Shown: piece by piece, positions 1 to 8,747 of the stretch | How positions within the stretch are numbered: the stretch's first letter is position 1 | Layout: every line of letters begins with the position of its first letter | IMG/VR virus record: IMGVR_UViG_3300009428_000070 | Span: 1 to 24,165 of that record | Origin: a virus | Length of the DNA: 24,165 nt | Direction: 5' to 3' (one strand) | Notes under the pieces: generated by a model | Told to the model about the DNA's origin: nothing | What the model saw: only the letters and a program-made list of their open reading frames with translations | Database searches by the model: none | Translations under genes and position numbers: made by a program

Positions 1-1
1 T

Positions 2-430
2 GTAGGTGGTGCTTCTAACTCTGCATCTTTTGGTCTTTTTGACAATGACGATACAATGGCATTGAATTTAGGATTTACAGGATTCAGAAGAGGTTATGAC
101 TTTTACAAGTCTGATTGGAAATATTTGAATGACCCAACAATGAGAGGTGGACTTTCTACTGTTGCAGGTTCAGGTAGAGTAAATGGATTGTTAGTTCCTG
201 CAGGTTCTACATCGGTTTATGACCAAGTCTTAGGAAAAAATGCTAAGAGACCTTTCTTACACGTAAGATACAGAGCTTCAGAAACTGAGGACAGACGTTA
301 CAAAACTTGGATTACAGGTTCTGCAGGCGGTGCTCAGACTTCTAGTTTAGATGCAATGGAAGTAAATTTCCTTTCTGAAAGAGCAGTATGTACATTAGGT
401 GCAAATAACTTCTTCATATTCTCTGAATAA
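2..430 (+). CDS. Major capsid protein, C-terminal part (5' end outside window)
   Basis: The reading frame is open from base 2 to the TAA at 428-430 and gives 142 residues with no start in the window, so this is the 3' end of a longer gene; the ATG at 56 is internal. The C-terminal segment (for example MEVNFLSERAVCTLGANNFF) resembles, from memory, the end of major capsid proteins of crAss-like and marine Bacteroidota podoviruses. Context agrees: a very strong terminator follows directly, as is common after highly expressed capsid genes, and neck, tail and ejection genes come next. The protein would form the icosahedral shell. No fold can be shown from this fragment, so the call rests on the recalled tail motif and gene order. 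It could be another abundant head protein. Confidence 0.7.
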   Translation, partial: VGGASNSASFGLFDNDDTMALNLGFTGFRRGYDFYKSDWKYLNDPTMRGGLSTVAGSGRVNGLLVPAGSTSVYDQVLGKNAKRPFLHVRYRASETEDRRYKTWITGSAGGAQTSSLDAMEVNFLSERAVCTLGANNFFIFSE

Positions 431-445
431 GAAGATTAATATTAT

Positions 446-481
446 AAGGGATGGTGTCTTCAAGGACACTATCCCTTTTTT
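446..481 (+). terminator. Strong rho-independent terminator after the capsid gene
   Basis: A 13-bp stem (446-458 with 465-477, one G-U pair) encloses a 6-nt TTCAAG loop. The base of the stem runs straight into a run of six T's (476-481). It starts 15 bases after the capsid stop codon. It should end or attenuate capsid transcription before the 248-aa gene. Confidence 0.9.
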
Positions 482-505
482 ATCATAAATTTTAAATCTT
501 ATCAA

Positions 506-1252
506 ATGAAAAAACAAATAACTTTTGTCGCAAGACAATACAAATTAACAAGAGAATCAGCTCCTCTTTCTTTTATGCTGCCAACACGTAACTCACGTAG
601 ATTTCCTCTATTGCATTTTGATGAAGACACAGGTGAAAACCGAGCACTTCGTTATGCCAAAAACCAAAAAAGTCCTTACGAGGATGAACAAGATGGTAAT
701 GCAATTTTAGAACCGGTTATCTTTGAAGATGGGTTTTTAAATGTTGGAAAAGAAAATCAAGTATTACAGAAATTCATGTCACTACATCCTTTAAACGGAA
801 AACGATTCGTTGAGGTGGATAAAGCAGCAGATGCTGCGGAAATAGTAAATACTCTTAATCTTGAGGTAGATGCTTTAATTGAAGCAAGAAACTTAAGTGT
901 AGATATGGTTGAGAATGTAAGTAGAGTTCTTTTTGGAATAGATACTTCAAGAACCTCAACTGCAGAATTAAGACGTGATATTTTGGTATATGCCAAAAGA
1001 GAACCACAAAACTTTATAAATGTTTTAGGAGACCCAATGTTAAAATTACAAGCAAATGTTGCCTTGTTTTTTGATAAGGGATTATTGACATTTAGAAAGA
1101 ATAAAAAAGAAGTGTGGTATAACACAACAAGTAACAAAACACGAATGCTTACAGTACCTTACAACGAAGACCCTATGTTTATTGTAGCGTCATATTTACA
1201 AACTGATGAAGGTGTTGAAGAGCTTAAAATGCTTGAAAAACTACTCAAGTAA
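506..1252 (+). CDS. Capsid-proximal conserved virion protein (248 aa), function unknown
   Basis: The ATG at 506 follows an A/T-rich leader with no Shine-Dalgarno sequence. The protein is soluble and mixed alpha/beta, with no signal peptide or membrane helix. The N-terminal third is rich in basic residues (QYKLTRES, PTRNSRRFPLLHF). The middle (about 105-165) looks helical with many Asp/Glu/Ala residues, and the C-terminus (about 190-248) carries a KNKKEVWY strand-like stretch and a Leu/Lys-rich end. Genes of this type sit just after the capsid gene in related Bacteroidota podoviruses as far as I recall, so a head-completion, decoration or scaffold-like role is plausible but is inference. The gene lies between two strong terminators (446-481 and 1280-1310), so its expression can differ from both neighbours. 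No enzymatic motif was seen. Confidence 0.75.
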   Translation: MKKQITFVARQYKLTRESAPLSFMLPTRNSRRFPLLHFDEDTGENRALRYAKNQKSPYEDEQDGNAILEPVIFEDGFLNVGKENQVLQKFMSLHPLNGKRFVEVDKAADAAEIVNTLNLEVDALIEARNLSVDMVENVSRVLFGIDTSRTSTAELRRDILVYAKREPQNFINVLGDPMLKLQANVALFFDKGLLTFRKNKKEVWYNTTSNKTRMLTVPYNEDPMFIVASYLQTDEGVEELKMLEKLLK

Positions 1253-1279
1253 TTAAACAATAAATTCAATTAAGCAAAG

Positions 1280-1310
1280 GAGGGGCTATTTTAAGCCCCT
1301 CTTTTTTTTT
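1280..1310 (+). terminator. Strong rho-independent terminator before the tail operon
   Basis: There is a perfect 8-bp stem, GAGGGGCT (1280-1287) with AGCCCCTC (1294-1301), a 6-nt loop and a run of nine T's (1302-1310). It lies 27 bases after the stop of the 248-aa gene and just before a promoter-like element. Confidence 0.92.
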
Positions 1311-1313
1311 GCT

Positions 1314-1321
1314 TATCTTTA
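1314..1321 (+). promoter_or_regulatory. Candidate Bacteroidota-type -7 element for the tail operon
   Basis: TATCTTTA lies directly after the terminator and 14 bases before the ATG at 1336. It differs from the Bacteroidota -7 consensus TAnnTTTG only at the last base. No convincing TTTG -33 element is visible about 19-20 bases upstream, where the terminator stem lies. A start site here would give a leader of about 10 bases. The position between a terminator and the first gene of an operon favours a promoter, but the match is partial. Confidence 0.35.
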
Positions 1322-1335
1322 CAAAAAAGTTTATA

Positions 1336-2289
1336 ATGATAAACACAGTAAGAAATACAGTTCTGTCTGTGCTAAATAAAAACAATTACGGATATTTATC
1401 TCCGTCAGATTTTAACTTATTTGCAAAGCAAGCACAGTTAGACATCTTTGAAAATTATTTTTATGAGTACAACTATCAGATTAACAAGGAAAACGCTCGT
1501 CAATCAGGAACGGGGTATGCAGATATACGAAAAGGTATAGAAGAAGCTATTGAAATATTTTCAGAAACAAAAGGATTAGTAAAAATTCTTGGAAATCTTT
1601 ATTCGCTTCCATCTCAATTAACAACAGGAGATGATTATTACTTATTAAATAAAGCAATAATATACCAAACGCTATTAGCGAGTGGAAACACTACTGCAAC
1701 AACAGGAGGTTCTAACAAGCTTATAGATTCTACTGCTGACTTTACTGTTGGTATAAGTGTTGGTGATGTTATAGCGTATGAAAACGGAGGGGTTCAATAT
1801 GCTCTTGTCACTATTATAGATAATGCAACAACAATAACAACTAATCGAAATGATTTAAATGCGATTGGAAGACCTTACGCAATATACCTTAGCACAAGTA
1901 AATTTGAAGAAGCAGAAAAAGTTACGCATAGTAAAATAACTATGTTAAACAATTCATTACTTACTGCACCAAATTTAACGTTTCCCTCTTACACACAAGA
2001 AGCAAATAACTTAACTGCTTATCCAAACACTATAAGTAATATAGGTCAGGTAAAAGCACAATACTTAAGGTATCCTCTAGAACCAAAATGGACATTTATC
2101 ACTTTGGTAAACGGAACTCCTGTTTTTGACCAAAGTAGTAGTGATTATCAAGACTTTGAAATACCTCTTGATGATGAAGTAGGATTGATTTTAAAAATAC
2201 TTCAATACGCAGGAGTTATGATTAGAGAAGCGGATGTTTATTCATTTGCACAAGCAGAAGAAAACCAAGATAACCAAGAAGAATCATAA
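1336..2289 (+). CDS. Neck/tail ring (head-tail adaptor-like) protein, 317 aa
   Basis: I chose the ATG at 1336. The frame is open further upstream, but only with a TTG inside the terminator T-run. The N-terminus (MINTVRNTVLSVLNKNNYGY, then SPSDFNLFAKQAQLDIFENY) is helical and, from memory, typical of a conserved gene just upstream of the P22 gp4/T7 gp11-like ring gene in crAss-like and marine Bacteroidota podoviruses. A role in the stack of rings between portal and tail is inferred. Residues about 124-184 form a beta-rich insertion (KLIDSTADF, VGDVIAYENG, then alternating Thr/Ile strands) that resembles small decorative domains found in unrelated phage proteins. The last ten or so residues are acidic and Gln/Asn-rich. 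Its stop overlaps the next ATG by one base (TAATG), which suggests translational coupling. Confidence 0.72.
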   Translation: MINTVRNTVLSVLNKNNYGYLSPSDFNLFAKQAQLDIFENYFYEYNYQINKENARQSGTGYADIRKGIEEAIEIFSETKGLVKILGNLYSLPSQLTTGDDYYLLNKAIIYQTLLASGNTTATTGGSNKLIDSTADFTVGISVGDVIAYENGGVQYALVTIIDNATTITTNRNDLNAIGRPYAIYLSTSKFEEAEKVTHSKITMLNNSLLTAPNLTFPSYTQEANNLTAYPNTISNIGQVKAQYLRYPLEPKWTFITLVNGTPVFDQSSSDYQDFEIPLDDEVGLILKILQYAGVMIREADVYSFAQAEENQDNQEES

Positions 2290-3215
2290 TGGCATATATA
2301 TCAGAATTTCAGTACTACGACAATGGAGTCAATCCACCTGAAGATGTTAATTGGGGCTCATATCAATATGTCTCATTATACGACATAGTTAACAATTTTA
2401 TGTTAATGTATCAAGGCAATCATAGTCTTGTAAATAACGAAGAACGATTTAAAATATTGTTTCACGCTAAGAGAGCAGTTCAGGAATTAAACTACGATGC
2501 ATTTAAAGAAATAAAAATACTAGAACTATCAGTTGATGACAGTCTTAGATTTGTTTTTCCTCCTGATTATGTAAATTGGGTTAGGATATCTATGTATAGA
2601 GATGGTATATTATATCCATTAAGTGAAAACATTCAAGCTCAAAGTGCTCAAGCATATCTTCAAGACCAAACAGGTAGAGTCTTATTTGACCAAGCAGGTA
2701 ATATTTTAAGACCTGAAGATTCAACTATCGATATTGATAGAATTTCAGGAACTAAACCAAGTATATATTTAGACGGGAATGGTGGTCAATTTGACGGACA
2801 ACTTGGATATAACGTTGATGGCAATTGGTATTTTGATTATGGAATTGGAGCAAGGTTTGGTTTAAATACTGAAACTGCAAATGCTAATCCAACTTTTACT
2901 ATAGATAGAAAAGCCGGAGTAATAAACTTTAGCTCAAGTGTAGGTCAAAATTTAGTGATTCTTGAATACATATCTGACGGTATGGAAGGTGGTGATGATA
3001 GTAAAATTACAGTAAACAAATTATTTGAAGAATATGTATATGCTTCAGTTGAGTATGCCATACTTGGTTCTAAAGTAGGTACTCAAGAATATATTGTTAA
3101 GCGTATGCTTAAGCGTAAAACTGCGTTACTAAGAAACGCAAAAATTAGAATTAGCAACATACATCCCGGAAGATTATTACAGAATCTAAGAGGGCAAGAT
3201 AAATGGATAAAATAG
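2289..3215 (+). CDS. Tail ring protein, P22 gp4/T7 gp11-like adaptor (308 aa)
   Basis: This is the best recognised gene of the neck. The stretch YDIVNNFMLMYQG ... FHAKRAVQELNYDAFKEIK ... FPPDYVNWVRISMYRDG (about residues 31-105) matches a recurring signature of the ring protein that contacts the portal in crAss-like phages and of related marine phage adaptor proteins. The N-terminal half is a helix bundle. The middle (about 120-230) is Gly/Asp/Asn-rich and beta-like. The C-terminal part (about 240-308) is again helical and very basic (KRMLKRKTALLRNAKIRI), a charge pattern suited to packing against other subunits. It overlaps the upstream stop by one base and is followed after one base by the 1449-aa gene. 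It acts in the virion as a connector ring. The family call comes from recalled motifs, not a search. Confidence 0.78.
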   Translation: MAYISEFQYYDNGVNPPEDVNWGSYQYVSLYDIVNNFMLMYQGNHSLVNNEERFKILFHAKRAVQELNYDAFKEIKILELSVDDSLRFVFPPDYVNWVRISMYRDGILYPLSENIQAQSAQAYLQDQTGRVLFDQAGNILRPEDSTIDIDRISGTKPSIYLDGNGGQFDGQLGYNVDGNWYFDYGIGARFGLNTETANANPTFTIDRKAGVINFSSSVGQNLVILEYISDGMEGGDDSKITVNKLFEEYVYASVEYAILGSKVGTQEYIVKRMLKRKTALLRNAKIRISNIHPGRLLQNLRGQDKWIK

Positions 3216-3216
3216 T

Positions 3217-6200
3217 ATGGCAAATCTTTCAAGAAATTTTATACAGGGTAAAATGAACAAAATGGTTGATGAACGACTCGTGCCAAACGGGGAGTACATT
3301 GATGCATTAAATATCCGTATGGGTTCTACAGAAGGTTCTGAAATAGGAGTTGTTGAGAACACAAAAGGAAACGACAAACTTACTGATATTAGATATGAAG
3401 GAACTCTTTTAGTAGGAGCTCGTTGTATTGGAGCTTTTGAGGATGGTGCTAATGAAACTGTATATTGGTTTATTACATCTAATACAGAACCTGTAGAAGT
3501 TTCTATTACAGGAAAAGTAGATATGATATTGTCATACAATACTATAACTGATTTACTTACTTATCATATTATAAGTATAAATGATGGAGGTGGAGTAAAT
3601 ACCACATTAGACTTTGATAATAAATTTCTTATTACAGGAGTAGACAAAATAGAAGACTTAGTTTTCTTTACAGACAACATTAATCCTCCAAGACAATTTA
3701 ATATTACAAAAAATTATGGGAATCCTGTTGGGAATATAGATGGATTTAGTGCGGAGTCAATTAAGGTGATTAAAAAACCACCAACAACTTCTCCGAGTAT
3801 TGTTCCATTATTTACCAATACAGAAGATAATTTTTTACAAAACAGATTTATTTGTTTTGCATATAGATATAGATATGAAGATGGTGAATATTCTGCAACA
3901 TCGCAGTTTAGTGAACCTTCTTTTATTCCTAACATATTTGATTATGATTTAGCTACTGCTTTAAATGCAGGAATGTTAAACACGTCAAACATGTGTGATG
4001 TAACTTACAATTCAGGAGGGCCACTTGTTACAGAGATAGACCTTTTGTTTAAGGACATGAATAGTTCTGTAATTAAAGTTATAGAGAAATTAAACAAAGA
4101 AGACTTAGGGTACGCTGACAATACAGATTATACTTTTACATTTAGTAATAGTAAGATTTTTACAATATTACCTTCAGGAGAAATATTAAGATTATTTGAT
4201 AATGTTCCTAAAATTGCTCAAGCTCAAACCCTTATGGGGAATAGGCTTATGTATGGGAACTACACAGAAGGTTATGACTTAGCAAGAGTAAATTCTGAAG
4301 GAGTTTCAACTCCTACTCAATTCTTATATTTTCTTGAATTAGATTCTCAACAAGTAGGTAGTTCAACAATAGAAACAGAAACATTAGATGCTAATTTTAC
4401 AATTGATGGTAATGTAACTTCTAAAGCTAAATTTTCAATTGACTTAACAGGTCTTGTTTTAAAAGCAGGTTCTGTTATAGATATTGATATAAGTTTTAAG
4501 TTTAATAGTTATACCGGACAAACTCCTTTCCCAACAGAAGAACAGGCAGACGTTCAGGTTAATTTTATTTATACACTTCAACAAGATTATACAAGTGCAT
4601 ATGCACTTTCAATTAATACAGATTTTATAGACAGAGTTGGTTCAGTTGCAGGTATTTTGCCTGTGCAAGATTCATGTCAAGGAGCTACGTTTACTGATGC
4701 ATTTAATTGTATAGTTGAAAATGACGTAAATGATTTATTTAAAGTTAAGAGTGGTATTAGTGCAGTAAACCAACCTATTGAAATAATATCAAGTCCTACT
4801 TCAGAGAAAATTACATTTCAACTTCTTGCAGTACAGTATGTTGACTCTTTAATTCCTGCAGATGTTACACAAACAGTTTATGCATATTATGACATAAGAC
4901 TTGCTCAATCAGCATTTCAAGAAATTGGAGACCCTAAAAGTTTAAAAAGCAATAGAGATTATGAAGTGGCTATTGTTTATATGGATGAATTTAACAGGTC
5001 ATCATCAGCTCTTGTAAGTGCTAATAACACACAACACGTTCCTTGTTCTTTATCTGATACAGTTAATACTATAAGCGTAACCATTCCTACGGAACAAATA
5101 GCTCCTTCATGGGCTAAAAGATATAAGTTTTGTATTAAACCTGATAAGTCAGAATATGATATAATATATTCAAATTTCTTTTTTAGAGACCCATCATCAG
5201 GCGCAACATTCTTTTTAGTTGACGGACAGAATTCTCAAAAAATAGAAGAAGGTGATGAGTTGTTTGTTAAAACAGATACGAATGGCCCTAGACAAAGATG
5301 TACTAGAACAACTGTTTTAGAGAAAAAAGCACAACCACGAGAATTTTTAGACCCTCCTCCTGTTGGCTCTGCAGATGAAACTTTATTAGTTCCCGCAGGA
5401 ACTTATATGAAAATTCAAGCAAATAATTTTAATACTCAGCTTGGAGACTATCCTGTAATTGCTTATGGAGAAAAAGTAGTAGGGCCGAATAATGGTGGAT
5501 GTCGAGCAATAAGTTATCCTGTTGATGTAGAAAACGTTGCAATTCCCGGACAATTTATAGATTATACAATACCACAAGGTACTCGTATAACAATGGTTAT
5601 TAAAAACAGAAGAAAAGGTAAAGGAGGCGTTCCTGCAAAACGTTGGGAAGTTGATGCAACATTTACTTCCTCATCATTATATAACAATTTTAAAGAATGG
5701 TTTGAGGGAGATAATATAGGAGCTGCATTGGAAAGCCAAGAAACAAACGTTGAAGGTGTTACAGGCCCAAATTATCAAACTACTCCCGGCTTTTTAAGTT
5801 GTGAGGTTAATAGAATTTCTTGTTATGTTGGTACAACTTCTCCCGGAACTCCTCAACAACGTACTTTCTTTCAAGTAAGGTCAACTAAAGGGTATGGTGG
5901 TAACGACAGAAAAGCAACTCGTTTAGAGGTTAATATTACTGTTATAAGGTCAGTAACTGCAATTGTTTTTGAATCAAATGCACAAGATGCAGAACCTGAT
6001 TTATGGTATGAGTCTTCAGATTCATTTCCTATAGATGCTTTAGGTCAACATACAGGTAATACACAAAATCAAGTTATAGCAACTAATACTCCTGCAATAA
6101 TTAAAACAGATTTCTTTAATTGTTTTGCTTTTGGGAATGGTGTAGAAAGTTTTAAAATACAAGATTCTATTACAGGAAGACCATTAGTGTTAGGTAATCG

Positions 6201-7566
6201 AGCACTTACAACTCAAGGTACAGAGTTCCAACAAGCAGAAAGATTTTCAGATATTACTTATAGTGGTATCTATAATGAAGAATCAAACGTTAATAAATTA
6301 AATGAGTTTAACGGAGGCTTGCTAAATTTTAAAGCATTAGAAGCATCGTTTGGGCCTATTCAAAAACTTTTTGCAAGAGAGACAGATGTTCTTGTTTTGC
6401 AGGAAGATAAAATATCTTATGTCTTGTCAGGAAAGAATTTACTTTCTGATGCAGGTGCAGGAAATTTATTAACTACAGTTCCTTTAGTTTTAGGAACTCA
6501 GATAGCAAGAATTGAAGAATATGGTATTAGTTCAAATCCTGAAAGTTTTGCACTATATGGTGATTCTAAATATTTTACTGATGCCAAAAGAGGTGCAGTA
6601 ATATTGTTAAAAGGAACAAGTGCTAAAAGCGAACAATTAGTAGTAGTATCAAAAGTTGGATTAAGAGGATATTTTAGAGATTTATTTACGTCTTCTTTTG
6701 AAACTCAAAAACTAGGAGGGTTTGACCCTTACATGAATGAGTACGTTTTAAGCAATAATAATATTAAAACACCTAATCCTATACCTTGTATAAGTTGTGG
6801 TATTACACAGACCTATACATCGCTAGGAAGTAATAGATATGAGTTCTGTGTTAGCCTAGGTGCTCTTGTTGGAGAGGTTGATTTACGTTACTCATTTCTT
6901 TCAGCAGAAGGCAATCCTATTATTGTATCAGCTACATATAATGCACAAACTTTTACAACAGGAAGCGTAGTTGCAAACGGAGTGTTAACATTTAATAAAA
7001 ACCAAGTTAATGTTGATACTGTTGATGTAGTATTAGAAACTCTAGGAACGGGAACAATTGAATTAACGTATGAGTGTCCGGATTCTAAAGAAATTACAAT
7101 AAATCTAATTCACTTAAACTCCAACAATGACGGAGGTAAGTTTATTACAGATGAATATAGATGGTCAGATGGAACATTTATTTCTCCGTTACATACGGAA
7201 AGTGTAGAATTCTTAACAGGTGCTTCACCAATTGTATCTTTATTTAAAGAAATTAAAGGATTCCAAGGAGGAGGAGTAATTCCTGCCGACAATGCTTTAA
7301 TAACAATGCTATCAAACAAAGTTGGATTTGATGATTATGATTTCTTAGTAAAAGAAGATTCATTTAGATTCTTAAGAACCGATACTGCTTATGGTAATAA
7401 TGCTGCTGATATAAATTCATTGGTAACGGCTTCAACACTTGTAACACCTATTGTAACCCCAACAAATGGTAATACTGCTTATACGGCATCTTTTAGAATG
7501 CCTAGTACAGGTAGCAAGTTATATCTAATTTGGGATTATAGAAGTAGTACAGGAATAGACTTATGA
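3217..7566 (+). CDS. Large tail 'muzzle'/tail-stabilisation protein (1449 aa)
   Basis: The N-terminus has the hallmark GKMNKMVDERLVPNGEY (about 11-27), then DALN and GVVENTKGN. This signature is widespread in tail-tube/stabilisation proteins of podoviruses (P22 gp10/T7 gp12-like position) and in crAss-like and marine Bacteroidota phages. The rest is almost wholly beta-rich, Asn/Thr/Ser-rich and without membrane segments, fitting a beta-propeller or beta-sandwich tail protein. Residues about 1188-1300 form a discrete Ig-like module (YEFCVSLGALVGEVDLRY ... TYECPD) preceded by a PCISCG cysteine pair. The C-terminus ends in strands (SKLYLIWDY). It is roughly twice the length of T7 gp12, as expected for the muzzle of crAss-like virions. 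No Shine-Dalgarno site is seen, and the start is one base after the ring-protein stop. It probably forms the distal tail and holds the ejection proteins in until infection. Confidence 0.78.
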   Translation: MANLSRNFIQGKMNKMVDERLVPNGEYIDALNIRMGSTEGSEIGVVENTKGNDKLTDIRYEGTLLVGARCIGAFEDGANETVYWFITSNTEPVEVSITGKVDMILSYNTITDLLTYHIISINDGGGVNTTLDFDNKFLITGVDKIEDLVFFTDNINPPRQFNITKNYGNPVGNIDGFSAESIKVIKKPPTTSPSIVPLFTNTEDNFLQNRFICFAYRYRYEDGEYSATSQFSEPSFIPNIFDYDLATALNAGMLNTSNMCDVTYNSGGPLVTEIDLLFKDMNSSVIKVIEKLNKEDLGYADNTDYTFTFSNSKIFTILPSGEILRLFDNVPKIAQAQTLMGNRLMYGNYTEGYDLARVNSEGVSTPTQFLYFLELDSQQVGSSTIETETLDANFTIDGNVTSKAKFSIDLTGLVLKAGSVIDIDISFKFNSYTGQTPFPTEEQADVQVNFIYTLQQDYTSAYALSINTDFIDRVGSVAGILPVQDSCQGATFTDAFNCIVENDVNDLFKVKSGISAVNQPIEIISSPTSEKITFQLLAVQYVDSLIPADVTQTVYAYYDIRLAQSAFQEIGDPKSLKSNRDYEVAIVYMDEFNRSSSALVSANNTQHVPCSLSDTVNTISVTIPTEQIAPSWAKRYKFCIKPDKSEYDIIYSNFFFRDPSSGATFFLVDGQNSQKIEEGDELFVKTDTNGPRQRCTRTTVLEKKAQPREFLDPPPVGSADETLLVPAGTYMKIQANNFNTQLGDYPVIAYGEKVVGPNNGGCRAISYPVDVENVAIPGQFIDYTIPQGTRITMVIKNRRKGKGGVPAKRWEVDATFTSSSLYNNFKEWFEGDNIGAALESQETNVEGVTGPNYQTTPGFLSCEVNRISCYVGTTSPGTPQQRTFFQVRSTKGYGGNDRKATRLEVNITVIRSVTAIVFESNAQDAEPDLWYESSDSFPIDALGQHTGNTQNQVIATNTPAIIKTDFFNCFAFGNGVESFKIQDSITGRPLVLGNRALTTQGTEFQQAERFSDITYSGIYNEESNVNKLNEFNGGLLNFKALEASFGPIQKLFARETDVLVLQEDKISYVLSGKNLLSDAGAGNLLTTVPLVLGTQIARIEEYGISSNPESFALYGDSKYFTDAKRGAVILLKGTSAKSEQLVVVSKVGLRGYFRDLFTSSFETQKLGGFDPYMNEYVLSNNNIKTPNPIPCISCGITQTYTSLGSNRYEFCVSLGALVGEVDLRYSFLSAEGNPIIVSATYNAQTFTTGSVVANGVLTFNKNQVNVDTVDVVLETLGTGTIELTYECPDSKEITINLIHLNSNNDGGKFITDEYRWSDGTFISPLHTESVEFLTGASPIVSLFKEIKGFQGGGVIPADNALITMLSNKVGFDDYDFLVKEDSFRFLRTDTAYGNNAADINSLVTASTLVTPIVTPTNGNTAYTASFRMPSTGSKLYLIWDYRSSTGIDL

Positions 7567-7614
7567 GTTGGTTCAAATGCAATTAACGCTTGTTGTTGTG
7601 TATCACAACCAACT
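7566..7614 (+). other. Intergenic stem-loop with two mutually exclusive pairings
   Basis: In the 65-base gap after the muzzle gene, AGTTGGTT (7566-7573) can pair with AACCAACT (7607-7614). Alternatively GTTGTG (7595-7600) pairs with CACAAC (7604-7609) over a 3-base TAT loop. The two share bases 7607-7609 and so exclude each other. There is no T-run after either, so this is not a standard terminator. It could affect RNA stability or translation of the next gene, or be chance. Confidence 0.35.
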
Positions 7615-7631
7615 TAAAAATAAATCAAATT

Positions 7632-8747
7632 ATGGCAACATTTTATTTAGACGGATTAACATTAAATAACTCTACTTCAGTTTATGCAGATATTGCATTA
7701 ACGACACTTGCACCTGACCAATTTTATTCAGATTCAGTTATAAGCAGACAACAATTAAATGGTGTATTATTAGCAGAACAAATATGTGATAGTTGTTCAA
7801 CTGCTTGTGGAACAAGTGTTTCAGCAGCAGGAGGAACAGGTATTTTTCGTCTTGATGTAAATCTTGGTTCTGATACAGGAGCAGTTAGAATTCGTTTTGT
7901 GCCTTCAGGAATACCTGATGGTATAAAGGCAACTTATAATAGTGTAGTTAATAATAAACTTAGTTCTGAGATTTATGGTTATTTACAAGGATTAAAAAAC
8001 GGAACTCCAACTTACGTAGGTGCTACTACTTCAAATTGTGGCTTACCAAAACTTATTTCAAATGTTCCTATTAATACTTATGTAGGAGGAGCTTTTGTAG
8101 ATAGTGGAGCTACAGATAGTAGAAATATAATATCCGGTCAACTTGCATTAACTGCAACTTCTCCGGGGATTTGTACAATGGCTATACCAAAGCCTGCTGT
8201 AACTCCAAGTGTTATAAGTCTAGAAATGATTGGGCCTTGCCCAACTACAGGATGGAATGTTACTGTAGACTGTCCTCAAAAGTTAATAAGCTTTAATACC
8301 ACAACTGTTGATAATGCAGAATCAGGAGGAGCTTGTGCAAAAGTTAGAGACTCACTTCTTTATAATATGCCTGTAACAGGTACTGCAGGAGTTCCTGCAT
8401 TGCATGATTTCGTATTTCAAGACACAAATGGAGTGTTAGAAGCAGCCAATGGTTATTATGGAATAGATAGTGCAAAATATATTAAAGTAACTAATGGTAT
8501 TATAGAAGAAATAGCAAACTGTGATACTGCTCAACTTAGAGATTGTACAAGTGCTTTAGATTACACAGTTGCAAATACATTCAATAATGTAATTGGAGAT
8601 GTTATTCAATTTCAAGTAGGAACACCGGGAGTAGGAGCAACTTATTGTGGAACAATTCAACAATTAAATTCAGGAGCAACACCTGATGCAACTGCGACTA
8701 ACGGAATAGTTTATGAATGCGGAGATATAGTACATTGTGCGGAATAA
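7632..8747 (+). CDS. Cysteine-rich virion-associated protein (371 aa), possible tail spike/fibre component
   Basis: I chose the ATG at 7632 (MATFYLDGLTLNNSTSVYAD); in-frame sequence upstream only offers a TTG inside the intergenic hairpin. The N-terminal block (YLDGLTLNN ... PDQFYSDSVISRQQLNGVLL, about 4-50) recurs, as I recall, at the start of structural proteins in Bacteroidota phages. The protein is Thr/Ala/Gly/Val-rich and beta-like. It carries 13 cysteines, including CDSCSTAC near residues 52-59 and a cluster at the end (YECGDIVHCAE). A segment near residues 240-280 (ACAKVRD ... HDFVFQDTNGV ... NGYYGI) looks like a separate small domain. It has no signal peptide, so a virion role is inferred from its place in the tail operon. 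Disulphides or zinc binding are both possible. The precise function is unknown. Confidence 0.68.
   Translation: MATFYLDGLTLNNSTSVYADIALTTLAPDQFYSDSVISRQQLNGVLLAEQICDSCSTACGTSVSAAGGTGIFRLDVNLGSDTGAVRIRFVPSGIPDGIKATYNSVVNNKLSSEIYGYLQGLKNGTPTYVGATTSNCGLPKLISNVPINTYVGGAFVDSGATDSRNIISGQLALTATSPGICTMAIPKPAVTPSVISLEMIGPCPTTGWNVTVDCPQKLISFNTTTVDNAESGGACAKVRDSLLYNMPVTGTAGVPALHDFVFQDTNGVLEAANGYYGIDSAKYIKVTNGIIEEIANCDTAQLRDCTSALDYTVANTFNNVIGDVIQFQVGTPGVGATYCGTIQQLNSGATPDATATNGIVYECGDIVHCAE

Noticed and set aside
757-1137. Minus-strand open frame opposite the 248-aa gene
   Set aside because: Antisense shadow with Ser/Phe-rich composition; the plus-strand gene is framed by terminators in the right orientation.
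1309-1335. Upstream extension of the 317-aa ring protein from a TTG codon
   Set aside because: It would start inside the T-run of the terminator; the ATG at 1336 gives the recognised N-terminus.
7590-7631. Upstream extension of the cysteine-rich protein from a TTG codon
   Set aside because: The extra 14 codons lie in the intergenic hairpin and look unlike a protein start; the ATG at 7632 gives the recurring MATFYLDG beginning.
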